DNA of 64,000 bases, taken from the NCBI GenBank assembly GCA_011009095.1, contig VTPC01091309.1, positions 53,410-117,409 on the forward strand, written 5' to 3'. The position numbers were made by a program, and so were the translations under genes. The stretch comes from Ignelater luminosus. Taxonomy: Eukaryota; Arthropoda; Insecta; Coleoptera; Elateridae. The notes under the pieces were generated by a model. It was given only the letters and a program-made list of their open reading frames with translations. It searched no databases and was not told where the DNA came from. Shown one piece after another: positions 1-10,199 of this stretch (position 1 is its first letter; each line of letters starts with the position of its first letter).

Positions 1-740
1 TTAAATAAGTCACCTTTCTGTTTTAAAATCTGAGTTTTGGTATTGGAATCTTTATTGTTAATATTATTGTTGCTATCATCTGCATTGCTGGTTTTCGCAG
101 CGATATTATGATAGAGTTCTACAAGATTATTATCTGCTTCACACTCTTGGAAATGTTCGTTGATAGTTTGATCACTCAACTTTCTTCCTAAATTCTTTGA
201 AGAGGGTCTCAATTGTTTAATAGAACCTCTTGTACGTTTTCATGATATGATTCCCGAATGCGAATCATCTTCAATTATGTTAGTTAGTTAGAATGCATTT
301 TGGTAGTATTTTCCACAGCGCTAGCAGTAGATTTAACGGTTTTCTTAATAAGAACACTACTGGAAGATACTTGAACCTTGGTTTTTGTATTTGATAATTT
401 TGCACTTGTATGTTTTGATAACATGCCTTTTACGTGATTCTTTGATTTAATATTATCAGCAGAAAGCTTCTGACTTTCCAATTCCCCTTTAGCGGATGAA
501 TCTGCGTTATTATCGCTACGGTCATTATTTTTAATTATTTATTCAATCTTCTATTGCTATTCGGTAATTTTCTTTTGTCAACCCGTGGACTAAATGATTT
601 ACTTGGGGTACCACAAGGAGGTTTTTTATATCTTTTTTTGGATTTCTTCTCTTTGTCTTGTGCATGAAGTTGTGAAAGGCGATTAACTGAATAGGTTAAT
701 ATAAATTTTAAGTGCCCACGTTTTGGCGTGTTCAACCTTT
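1..740 (-). pseudogene. Decayed coding stretch of unknown origin
   Basis: Three reading-frame blocks on the minus strand look like one broken protein. They lie at about 735-535, 520-284 and 237-1, and the last runs open for 79 codons to the window edge. All are rich in Lys, Ser, Asn and Thr, as in a disordered basic nuclear or gag-like protein. The first block has a basic run (residues KKSKKRYKK). The blocks are separated by in-frame stops and frameshifts. No conserved domain is visible and I do not recognise the family. It could be a relic of a host gene or of a retroelement ORF1; chance open frames in AT-rich DNA are a weaker alternative because of their common strand and similar composition. 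Confidence 0.3.
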
Positions 741-1619
741 ACTACGACGAGTTTAATTTTAAATTTCTATTGGTAAACACTACACAATGGGGTCAGTGCA
801 CCTTGCTGCCCTTTTTCTTTTTTTCTTTTCCATTTATTTAGTTTTTACGATGCTTTAGTGATTCATTTTATTCTTAAAAATTAGTGTCATTATTATCAAA
901 AGGTAAGCTGGAGCAAAAAAAAATTAAAATAACGCTGAAGATAGGTCTTTCCTCAACAAAGCAATATAGCAGATTAGCTGTATTTTTGTTTCCAAAGAAT
1001 GAATTCAGAAGTTGCGTCATTATCCAAATAAGACTGTAGATTTAGGCTTGATCACATAGACACGTGTAAAGCATAATTCAAGAAAGACAGTGTAGATAAG
1101 GCAGGCAGGCAAAGCCTCTGAAAACATAAAATTTCGTCTTTAAACTTCCTGCTTCTGTGATACCAAAGCAAACATGGCTTGATTAGTTTCGTTTTTGTAT
1201 TCAACCTAGGCTTTGAAAAATACTTATAACACTGATAAAATTCTTGATGGATTATAATCAGAAATAAGTTTCGTGTGAATTTTAGCATTTTGAATATAAA
1301 TTTTCTATTGACTCTTGACTTCCATCATTATTCTTTTCATTCTTGTTCAGTGTCTTTAAAAAGATATTCAGCTCATTTTGCTAAGTTTCTTTTCGTACTT
1401 CCTATAATTTGGTTATTTTATCTCCTCAGCAACGGTAGAAGAAGAACACTAACAAACATTGACTGAAGCTTAAATAAACACAAGAAAACATTCTTTATGA
1501 TTTATTAAAAACATTGTTAATAGCTGCATAACTAGTTTTGAAAACCCGAAACTAGTTTCAAATTTGCGCAAGTAGGTAAGTAGTTTATGGATAGAATTGA
1601 AAAAGCTCTATTTTCGAGC
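741..1619. other. AT-rich spacer, no gene seen
   Basis: Only short open frames without protein-like composition are present. No repeat, RNA gene or promoter could be supported here. Confidence 0.5.
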
Positions 1620-1621
1620 TA

Positions 1622-2717
1622 CGAGGGTGGTTTGATAATTAAGTTAAATCAAGTACTTATGACAGTATTAATGCCAAAATTGTTTTCTCGCTGGTTTATT
1701 TCATCCTTCCAACGAGTAAATGCTAAATACCAATTTGATAAACTGCGTAGTTTGTATTTGACAAGTCGTGAAAGAGAGCACTGTCAGTACATTCTATTTT
1801 TTTAAATGGTAAGACAGTCACCCAAATTAAAGCTGAGTTGGATGCAGTTCTTGGTGAATCATCGCTGTCGTTTAAAATGGTATACACGTAGGTTGCTGAA
1901 TTTAAACGTAGCCGAACAAGTTATGAAAATGTCGTCCAAATGAGGTAACAACTGAACAAATAATAGAAAAATCCATAAAATCGTGTGAAGTGAACGCAGA
2001 TACAAAGTTAGGCATTTCAAATGAACGTGTGCATAACATCTTGCACGAACATTTAAGCATGAAGAAGCTATGTGCGCGGTGGGTGCCGAGATTGTTAACT
2101 GTGGATTAAGAAAGTGTTCGAATAGGTGTTTTGTCCGAGTGTTTGGAACGTTTTAGGCGTAACCCAAATGAATTTTTGCAGAGATTCATAACTGTGGATG
2201 AAAGATGGATCCACCACTACACATTGGAGACGAAGGAAGGAGGCAAAGTTCTTAACATGAGCTGGAAAGGTTACGAATGCTGTTTTTCTGGGACGCACAA
2301 GGAGTTATTTTTACAGATTATCTACAAAAAGGAGAAACAATCACCGGGAAGTATTATGCGAACTTGTTGCAAGAATTGAGCGCAAAATCAAAAAAGAACG
2401 ACCACACTTGGCCAAAATGAAACCACTTTTCCATCAGGGCAATGCACCGTCCTACTCATCAGTAACTGCACTTCCATTTGTTTCCTAATCTGAAAAAATG
2501 GTTTGGGGGGAAAAATATGCCACTGACGTTATGGATGCTGTGAATGGTTATTTTGCAGGACTTGGCAAAACGTTTTATAAAAATGAAATATTTGCACTAT
2601 AACATCATTAGGCAAAGTGTACTGAGTTAGAAGTAAGTTACGTTGAAAAATAAATAAAATGTAACTTGAGCAATTGTTTTTTCTCTTTCGTCTACCTTAA
2701 TTATCAAACCACCCTCA
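1622..2717 (+). mobile_element. mariner-family transposon, copy 1 (defective)
   Basis: The 1096-bp element has near-identical terminal inverted repeats: GAGGGTGGTTTGATAATTAA at the left and its complement at the right. It is flanked by TA at 1620-1621 and 2718-2719, the target duplication expected for Tc1/mariner. It holds a broken transposase on the plus strand. Length and ends are those of a near full-length mariner, so this is a whole but inactive insertion. Confidence 0.88.
1756..2612 (+). pseudogene. mariner transposase relic
   Basis: Pieces in changing frames match mariner transposase in order. They are an N-terminal helix-turn-helix region near 1765-1900 (QYILF, then IKAELDAVLGES), a second DNA-binding segment (VAEFKRSRTS), the stretch ERVHNILHEHLSMKKL near 2020-2070, and the catalytic core with ITVDERWIHHYT near 2190-2220, which keeps the first catalytic Asp. 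The second catalytic position reads FHQGNAPS near 2430, where mariners have FHQDNAPS, so Asp has become Gly. The following third-Asp segment (usually PYSPDLAPSDFF) is missing, and the tail resumes at YFAGL. Several frameshifts and stops confirm it is dead. Confidence 0.85.
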
Positions 2718-2719
2718 TA

Positions 2720-4922
2720 TTAACTTTTTGTACGGTTTTTACATTTGGTCACTTGGTGACTACGTACAAATCGCAGCCTTCACAGTTACATCTGTCCAAC
2801 CTCTCTGTAACCACCTCTAGTATCTTTATTGCGGTTGTCCTATAAGTTTTCGAGACGGCCAAAAGAAAAGAGCATGCTTTATTGTTTTGAGATCTTTTCA
2901 TTTTCACTTTGTATACAGAAATCAACTTTATTATCTTGAATATGAATAATCCTAAATGTATGAGGCCCAAATGTCCAGTTTTTGTTTTTCGTTATGTACT
3001 GTTCCTTTGAATTTAGTCACCAGCCCCAAGTACTTTATTCACTTACTATTTTATGCGGTCTGACTTTCGCCCTGTAAGACTGATTCTCGTCCCAACACCC
3101 TCGTAGTACTTATAAACCTGTCATAACTTTCAAAAACTCACTCTCTACTTTTTCTCAATTTTTTTTACAAAAAGACCTGCGAATAAGATGGTTTGGTCAT
3201 CTGCAAACACCTCTCTTTCCAACATATTTACAAGTTTCGCGCTGTCTTTTCATTTATAGTTTTCGCCAATAAAACGATGGAATGAGCTTAAGAATTTCTT
3301 TTTCCATTTATTTGTTTTATCCCACATTTTCTGTCGTATCATTTATTTTTCGGATTTCTTCTTTTTTAATATTTTTAGTGCATCTTTTAATGCTTTTTCC
3401 AGTTTTCATAGTTCTAACTTCTATATCTCTGTATATTCATACTCTTTTACAGAACTGTTTGTTGTGTCTTAATCTTTCTTTTGAACTTTTTTTTTTAGTA
3501 CAAACTGACTATGGATGGATACTGTATAGTATTTACTAAATATCAAAAGTAATTTTTCTCTTTTAAATGTCAAAAGTTTTTATAATTGTATTTGTCTTTT
3601 GTTTAGTTGATTGGAAAATACCTATATATACACTCGTGGAAAAAAAGTCCGCACTTATAACAATCCAGTTAATTCGACTTTATCATGATTAAATACAAAT
3701 TGACCGCGATAATTTCTATGAATACGATAGCTAATAACAAAAGATATTTTCTTGATTTAATGAAGTTTAGCCTACGTCATCAAGTACAAGACAAAATTGT
3801 GTTTATAATGATAGTAGTATAATACATGCATAGAAAACCTGATGTGCCTAAAATATTTTTGGTTGTTTAATTACGTCGTAAGTCACATAATATAGAGGAA
3901 GATGTAACTTATACTTTAACATTGGTTTCGTTTTTGTGCTGGATAACCTGACGTAAATAAGCAGCCTCAAACATTCATCTTTTGAATGGTTTGTCAGGAG
4001 GCTACGGCGGGTGTGGGAAGGCAAACCAAGTGTCTTGGTTACTACTAATCGACTTCTACCTTACGAAAATGTTACCATTCGTGTACCTGGCAACGTTATT
4101 AAACAGCCAAAAATCACACGGAAAATGACCTTTTTATTCCCAATTTGGGCTTTCTATATACAACGTCTACTGTATCACTTTCGCTCCGACACGATTTTTT
4201 TTCTTGTGCTCCATAACGCAGGGAAACCTAGCCGTAGCTTAAAATCTTCGAGTACATTTTCTCAACGTTTTCTTAAACTGTCTTCTTTGCGACCTTTTTT
4301 TTGTGTTCATTCCATAACCATTAATTTTCATTTATCTTTAATTTACGATATACAACTTCAACTCGATGTCCGTTTTTCCTTGTAGTTGCTGCCGTTTTTA
4401 GCAGCATTCTCTGTGTTCGACGTTCATCTGCAGTATACATAGAATATCGGCATACCAAATGAACTAATATAAATTTCGAAGATGACAGTAACATATAAAA
4501 AAATAAGATTTTAGTGTAGAATGTATCAAAAAAAATCGTGTAAATATTGATCTACGACAGGGAGACCCAATGTCCACGTGTCATTCAGCATAGTAGTAGA
4601 AAGTATAGTGCACTGAAAGAAAATTAAAAACTTAAATGAGAAATTGAAAAGAAATTAGTCTTCAAAAGGCGCCAAGAAAATGTTTTTGAATTATGGTAAA
4701 CAATTTTTACTTTTATGTTAATAATTGTATTATTTTTGATTTAAATACTTTAGTAATACAATTAAAACTTTTATTATAGTTTTTGAATAAAGAGTTGAGT
4801 AGTTTTTATTTTAGGTTGTACTTTAAAGACTTAAAGTCTTTAGTAAAAGTTCGCAAACTGCAATAAAGAACTTCGTTGAAAGAAACTATATCTAACAAGT
4901 TTCAAATTGTCCTCATAAGTAT
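2720..4922. other. AT-rich spacer with a possible transposon-end relic
   Basis: No gene is supported. Near 3627-3660 the string ACTCGTGGAAAAAAAGTCCG resembles the outer end of some Tc1-like elements, but I found no matching inverted copy. A 124-codon open frame at 4011-4385 has no recognisable domain and is probably chance or repeat-derived. Confidence 0.4.
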
Positions 4923-4940
4923 TGTAACGCGTCACCCCTC

Positions 4941-5060
4941 GAATATTCCAGAAAAAGTCCCGAACAGTCTCGAACAAACTGGTCGAATGTGCCGGAGAAA
5001 TCTCGAACTATCCAGAGTCTTCCACCGTCGAATGTTCGAGAAAGAACGCGAACTTTCTGG
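4941..5060 (+). promoter_or_regulatory. Cluster of heat-shock elements
   Basis: Two perfect three-unit heat-shock elements (GAAnnTTCnnGAA) occur at 4941-4953 (GAATATTCCAGAA) and 5030-5042 (GAATGTTCGAGAA). A one-mismatch trimer lies at 4962-4974, and further GAA/TTC units at 4985-4999, 5005-5022 and 5050-5057. HSF trimers bind such arrays. They sit just upstream of a TATA box, the arrangement of an inducible Hsp70 promoter. Function is inferred from motif pattern only. Confidence 0.65.
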
Positions 5061-5087
5061 GCTCATCAAGAACCACGCGGAAACGAA

Positions 5088-5120
5088 TATAAGGCTGCGT
5101 TGATCGAGCCGAAGGCAGTT
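5088..5120 (+). promoter_or_regulatory. TATA box and initiator of the LTR
   Basis: TATAAGG lies at 5088-5094, about 30 bases before an initiator-like CAGTTC whose A at 5117 would be the start site. Spacing and position after the heat-shock elements fit a U3/R boundary. Confidence 0.55.
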
Positions 5121-5622
5121 CTACAGTCAATCAGCTAGTAGTTACGAACGAAATAAATGTTAATTAGTGATAAATAAATTCTTCTGTTCATAATTAAATA
5201 AATAATCTAGTGTAAATAAATTCTGGAAATAAATTGTAATAAACTAAGTAAATATAAATATTAAAAATAAATACACGTTTTCGTCAAATCGTAACAGTAT
5301 AATAAAATTAAAACATCACAATTCCGTCGACATCTGTAATAAGCATTTTGTATTATTTCTCAAGTTTTTAGCCAAAGATTTGAGATTTTCTATTGATAAA
5401 TAAAGTATTTGGGTTAAAACTCAAAACCCTTTAAGTCGCTAACATCAAAATGACTACTTTTGATTCAAATATTATAAACATGAAACTGAAAGTAATTCTT
5501 TTATTGTACAAATAATCATATTAAAGCTGGAAATATTCTTTTTTATAATGAAAACCAACTAATTTCAAATTAAAATATTCGGCGAAATTTAAAACATTTC
5601 GTATCTGAATTAGTACATTTCG

Positions 5623-6241
5623 TCTATCTGTATGTTGTTCTGTTGGTCTGTTCCCGTAACTCTAAAGGGCATGTTATACATGAAATCAACTTAGAATCTT
5701 TTCCTGATTACAGATACATAATCGGTATTTCGATATTTCAAAGAGTCTTCGAGATAATCGAGATCAAAAATGGCGATTTTTTGACACAGTCTGTCTGTTG
5801 GTCTGCAACCATCCTCCCGTAACTTCACAGGACATGTTATACATGAAATCAACTTAGAATCTTCTTCTGATTACAAATGCATAATCGGTATTTTAATAAT
5901 CGAGATCAGAAATGGCGATTTTTTGACACAGTCTGTCTGTTGGTCTGCAACCTTCCTCCCGTAACTTCACAGGACATGTTATACATGAAATCAACTTAAA
6001 ATCTTCTCCTGATTACAGATACATAATCGATATTTCGATATTTCAAAGAGTTCTCGAGATAATTAAAATCGAAAATGGCGATTGTTTGACACAGTCTGTC
6101 TGTTGGTCTGCAGCCATCCTCCAGTAACTTTACAGGACATGTTATTTCTGAAATCAACTTAGAATCTTCTCCTGATTTAGATACATAATCGGTATTTACA
6201 TACCTCGAATATTTTTCGAGATAATCGAGATCGGAATATTT
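5623..6241 (+). repeat. Tandem repeat, four diverged units of about 142-167 bp
   Basis: Units start near 5623, 5790, 5932 and 6095. Each carries the same landmarks in order: a TCTGTCTGTTGGTCTGC-like start, CCGTAACT, GGACATGTTATACATG, AAATCAACTTAGAATCTT, ATACATAATCGGTATT, CGAGATAATCGAGATC, and a GGCGATTTTTTGACACAG-like end. The second unit has an internal deletion of about 20 bases, and the outer units are more diverged. It looks like a minisatellite or a fragment of dispersed satellite. No coding potential is evident. Confidence 0.85.
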
Positions 6242-6479
6242 TCCTTTGTTTTATATTTCGCAATGATCATGCTTGCATTTTCACTAGTTGATCCTGTTTT
6301 AAGAAGGTAATGAACAGAGACACTGCCAGGTAATTAAAGCTAGTTAGATGATATATGTGAAAAATGTATACTAAGTCTAAAGACATTATTGCACTAGGAT
6401 GATGCAGAACACCACTATATATGCCGGCAAAGAGGAATGCAAAAAAAATTAGAAGTCTTCTTAAAAACATATGAATAAA

Positions 6480-7062
6480 AACAAATCAAAAGAAGACAAA
6501 ATAGAATCTAAAGAAAAATGTAGACAATGATCACTTTAAATTCACAGCAGAAGAAGGGACAGATTATAACTTTGAATAAATTCCTTGGGAGTTACAATTA
6601 GCAAAAATGAAAGTGAAAGTATAGATTTAAGAACGAATAGAGAAAGAAGACAAAACTTTAATGAAGATACTTAAATCCAAAGATTATAAAACGATTATAA
6701 GACTGGTAGTTATTTATGGAAACTGAATAGAAAAGAAAACGATAGCATAGAAATACGGGAAAGATAAATGTAAAGAACCATATTCTAAGGTGAAAGAATA
6801 AACAAACAACGGAAAAAACAAACATATAAGAAGTAATGGATACGTATGGAGAACCATCAATAACTAGAGTGGTGAAAGTGAATCGGTTTTGATGGTGAGA
6901 ATACACAGAAAGAATAAAAGAAAAAGGAATACCGAAGAAAAAGGGAGAAAGAAAAGAAGATGGCATAAAACGGATAGAGACAGTTCTAGAGATGAAAGTG
7001 ATAAAGTGGAAGAAACTGGCAGCAGACAAGAAGCAGCAGAGAATTCTAACATGTAATCCCAA
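6480..7062 (+). pseudogene. LINE reverse-transcriptase 3' fragment
   Basis: Broken frames on the plus strand match the end of a non-LTR retrotransposon ORF2. LGVTISKNESESIDLR near 6588-6635 corresponds to the 'YLG' segment after the RT palm. LKSKDYKTIIRLVVIYG near 6666-6720 corresponds to the conserved 'LYKTLIRPVVLYG' motif. A basic C-terminal tail (RKNKRKRNTEEKGRKKRRW) lies near 6907-6965. Stops fall between the blocks. It is a 5'-truncated dead copy; the clade cannot be fixed from so little. Confidence 0.65.
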
Positions 7063-10000
7063 GTATTTCCACTAACTACATTCTGGTTTTGATATATAAA
7101 TTATCACAACTAAGTATTTAGTTAACCAACTAGAAAGACTAAAACCAAAACCACGTAAACACAAAGACATGAAATTAATAAATTTTCGATGTTATTCGTA
7201 ACCAAGTCGCTTTTAACATTGCTAAATTTTAACTTTCATCTTTTTGTTTGGTGAAACTTAGCGACTTCCAATAATATAAAGACAACTACGCAATTGAAAA
7301 GGGTATATCTTTTCAACACGTAAAGAGATGGTGTGTTTAATTGCCTTTGATATGAATACTCTGATATTTATTTTCTAGGAATAGAAAATCTTGGTCTTAC
7401 TTGAATGACCTAAACTTGAATCTCCAAACCAGGTACTGCAAATTCTACAAATTAAAACGAAAGGAATTAAATTGGCTTTTAAATATTCAACCACACCAAA
7501 ATAAATAATAAAACCTGAAAAAACATTTTTCATCTCAATGTAACACGTATTATTGCTCAATTTTGTTTTCTGTTTTCTTCCAGAAATGTACTAAATTTGA
7601 TGTTGACCTACTCTTCTTAATCAGAATTGATCAGACTCCCATATTTGATATCTCATTTACCCAGTGCCCAGTTTCAGGTATTTCTCAATATCCAGAAAAT
7701 TCAATTACTTTTATCTAAAGGTTACCTGGTGCCTTTCATTGAGATGTTTTGGTATTAAAAGATTGAGGTCAAATGCAGCAATACACAAGAGTAAACAATT
7801 TTGGGAAAAACAAAAAATTAAGTCAAGCGTGCCTTTATAGCGTCAGCAGTTTGATCTAAACAAACCAATATGAGTATCCAAGTATTATTGAGAACAGTCT
7901 TTTAACTTTTTAAGAAATGTCCTAAAAGAATAAAGGAAAGAAAGTAAGATATCAGTAACAACATACCCCTCCTACTGAGTGAAATACGCGAAATTTAAAA
8001 CGTTTAAGGATCTGAGGAATTTCTCCAACAACAAATAATTTTCAAGAAGTTTATTTCATTGCCATTACTGGTACTGATTTTTTGTATGTATTGGTATATA
8101 TATATATATATATTTGTCACCAGGAAAACTTTTGTTATCCCCAATAATTTATTATTTTCTGACGCAATTAATATATGTAACAATTCAAGAACTACAGACG
8201 TATATTTGGTTTCATTATCAGATGCTAAAGTATCATCGATACTTTAAACCACGTGATATTGCATGATAAACACGTCACCATTTCACCATCCAACGCTTCC
8301 ATTCTTACTTCAATGCAAATTATATATAATGTTCTGTTTAAAAGAAAAAGATCCGTATGTATTTATTGGTAATTTTTTATTTAAGAGAGAAAAAGCGAAA
8401 TAAAATCGTTTGGATAAATATTACAATAAACACATTACTTCAAATTATTACGTAAATGTTTGCCCTAAATTGCATACCTACTTTACATTCTATTGTCGTC
8501 ACAGATAAGAGATAAGTGTAATACGTGCAAATAAGTTCGCACGTTAAGCTCTTCATTAGATATTTCAGTAACGTAATGATTTCGATTATTACAAATTAAT
8601 TATTTAACGTAGATAATATTTATGTATGCACAAACACGAATCGGTCTGATACTACTCCCACGTCTCTAAAACCTGCAAAACCTTTGCGAGCATTCGTGAA
8701 TTCCATCTAACAAGTGCTGCCACTTTTTTAATTTTATTTTCAGAAAAATAGAAAAAACAAGTAGATCCATTCAACCGTGGTAATTCTGTTTAAAATTAAT
8801 AAAGTTGTCCCACACGAGCGGCGATGTTTTATTCAATAGACACTATATTCATTGATCAGATTTAAAAAAAGCTCCGATCACGAGGCTCTCCAACGAACAC
8901 ATAAAGTTGTTCCATAGGAATAATCAATTGCGTACAAGAGCAGCCACAGACAATGATATGTTTTTTGCATGCGCCTAATTGACTTATCTTGACTGTCACA
9001 AGTACAGCCAGTTATACAAAGATGACAATTAACCAGCTTCTTGCTAACTTTATCCAACACAAAATGAGTCCTCACGTCCTACTAAAGTTATTCGTTTTTC
9101 TCGCGTTCATTCAACGGAATGGAAAGCAAGTAAAGAACTGTCTTAACTAAATTATTATAACGGCTAGATTTAAACCATGGTGATAAGATGGCGTGAGGTA
9201 TGCAGTGTGTCCGGCATAACTTATATTTAATTAGCCGGTGATCCGTAAGGAATCGGCAGTCGTGATCCATATATCACAGTTCTTGGCAACCAGAACAATG
9301 AAAACTAATTCGCTCACCCGACTCTGAGGATATTTTAAAAATATATTTGGCATGGGGTCAACCGTTATCAACAACAACTATTTTCTCTTATGCAATCAAA
9401 TTGCCAAACAAACAAAATTTATTTACATTGCTTCATGAAAATCTCTAACTTAAACTCTATAGTAAATTTACTGCTATAGGATGTTAAAAATAAATTTTAA
9501 GGTTTAGCACACTTTAAAACATCCTGTTTATTAGAAGTAAAAGTATCATCTGATTATAAAGCAACAGTAAAACACTATAATTTCAGTCAACAAAGGAACT
9601 TTCTAATAATATTTAGATTATTATTTCGTTAAATACACTTTTTATCCCATTCAACGTCGAAAAGTTTAGAAAATAAATATTTTTGAATTTTTCTTTTTAA
9701 TAGTGTGTTCGTATGAAAGAGATGTAACAATTTATTGAGTTTCATTTTTAAAACTGTTTGTGTTGGCTTGGCCATTATATAGATTTCGGTAATTTGGCAT
9801 TTCAAAACTTTTTTTTTACTAAAATATACTGCCAAAACAATTACATGGAATACGTGACAGAAGAGGAACACTTGCAAATGTTCTAGATTGTTTAATGCGA
9901 AAAGCACAATTACCTTTTGTTGCTGTCTTATAAAAAAGATATTAGGCTGCATCAGGAAGTAATTAAAATTACTTATTAGTGCAAATTTGCTTAATAACAA

Positions 10001-10116
10001 AGATAAACTAACAGAGCTTTTCTTCCTGTTTTTCTTTTATTTTCTAATTAACAATAAACCTAGTGACTATGGCCAAAACAACCAAAGAAATTTGCTTGAA
10101 CTTGACGAAGCTATTT
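7063..10116. other. AT-rich spacer, no supported gene
   Basis: It holds a short (TA)n run at 8095-8112 and several chance-like open frames, the longest 123 codons on the minus strand at 9629-10000 with no domain. A small frame starting ATG at 9064 reads like a signal peptide and is treated as a finding, not a gene. Confidence 0.45.
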
Positions 10117-10195
10117 AGATGGATCCACTGAAGATCGAACTCTAAATCTCTTGATTCGTAGTGCTTGTTCTAGACAACTGAGCTAGCGGTTGAAC
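10117..10195 (-). repeat. tRNA-Arg-like SINE head (candidate)
   Basis: On the minus strand the sequence has an A-box-like TAGCTCAGTTG, then CTACGAA in the place of a tRNA-Arg(ACG) anticodon loop (usually CTACGGA), and a B-box-like GAGTTCGATCTT. The layout is that of a tRNA, but stems are imperfect and no terminator or clean acceptor stem is seen. A decayed tRNA-derived SINE is more likely than a working tRNA gene. It abuts the 3' end of the LINE at 10.2 kb. Confidence 0.4.
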
Positions 10196-10199
10196 GTGT

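Larger units (their letters stand above)
4923..5295 (+). mobile_element. Solo LTR of an LTR retrotransposon
   Basis: This 373-bp unit begins TGTAACG and ends CGTAACA, the TGT...ACA ends of an LTR. GTAT is duplicated on both sides (4919-4922 and 5296-5299). The 4-bp duplication fits the Ty3/gypsy or Bel/Pao groups. The left part is GC-richer and holds heat-shock-element motifs and a TATA box (U3). The right part is very AT-rich, with several AATAAA motifs (R/U5-like). No internal coding region follows and no second LTR was found, so it looks like a solo LTR left by recombination. The alternative is a relic of a host heat-shock promoter, but the exact ends and duplication argue against that. 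Confidence 0.65.

Noticed and set aside
4011-4385. 124-codon plus-strand open frame
   Set aside because: No recognisable motif; possible decayed repeat, but not enough to call a gene.
9629-10000. 123-codon minus-strand open frame
   Set aside because: AT-rich, Leu/Phe/Lys-biased, no domain or partner exon; likely chance.
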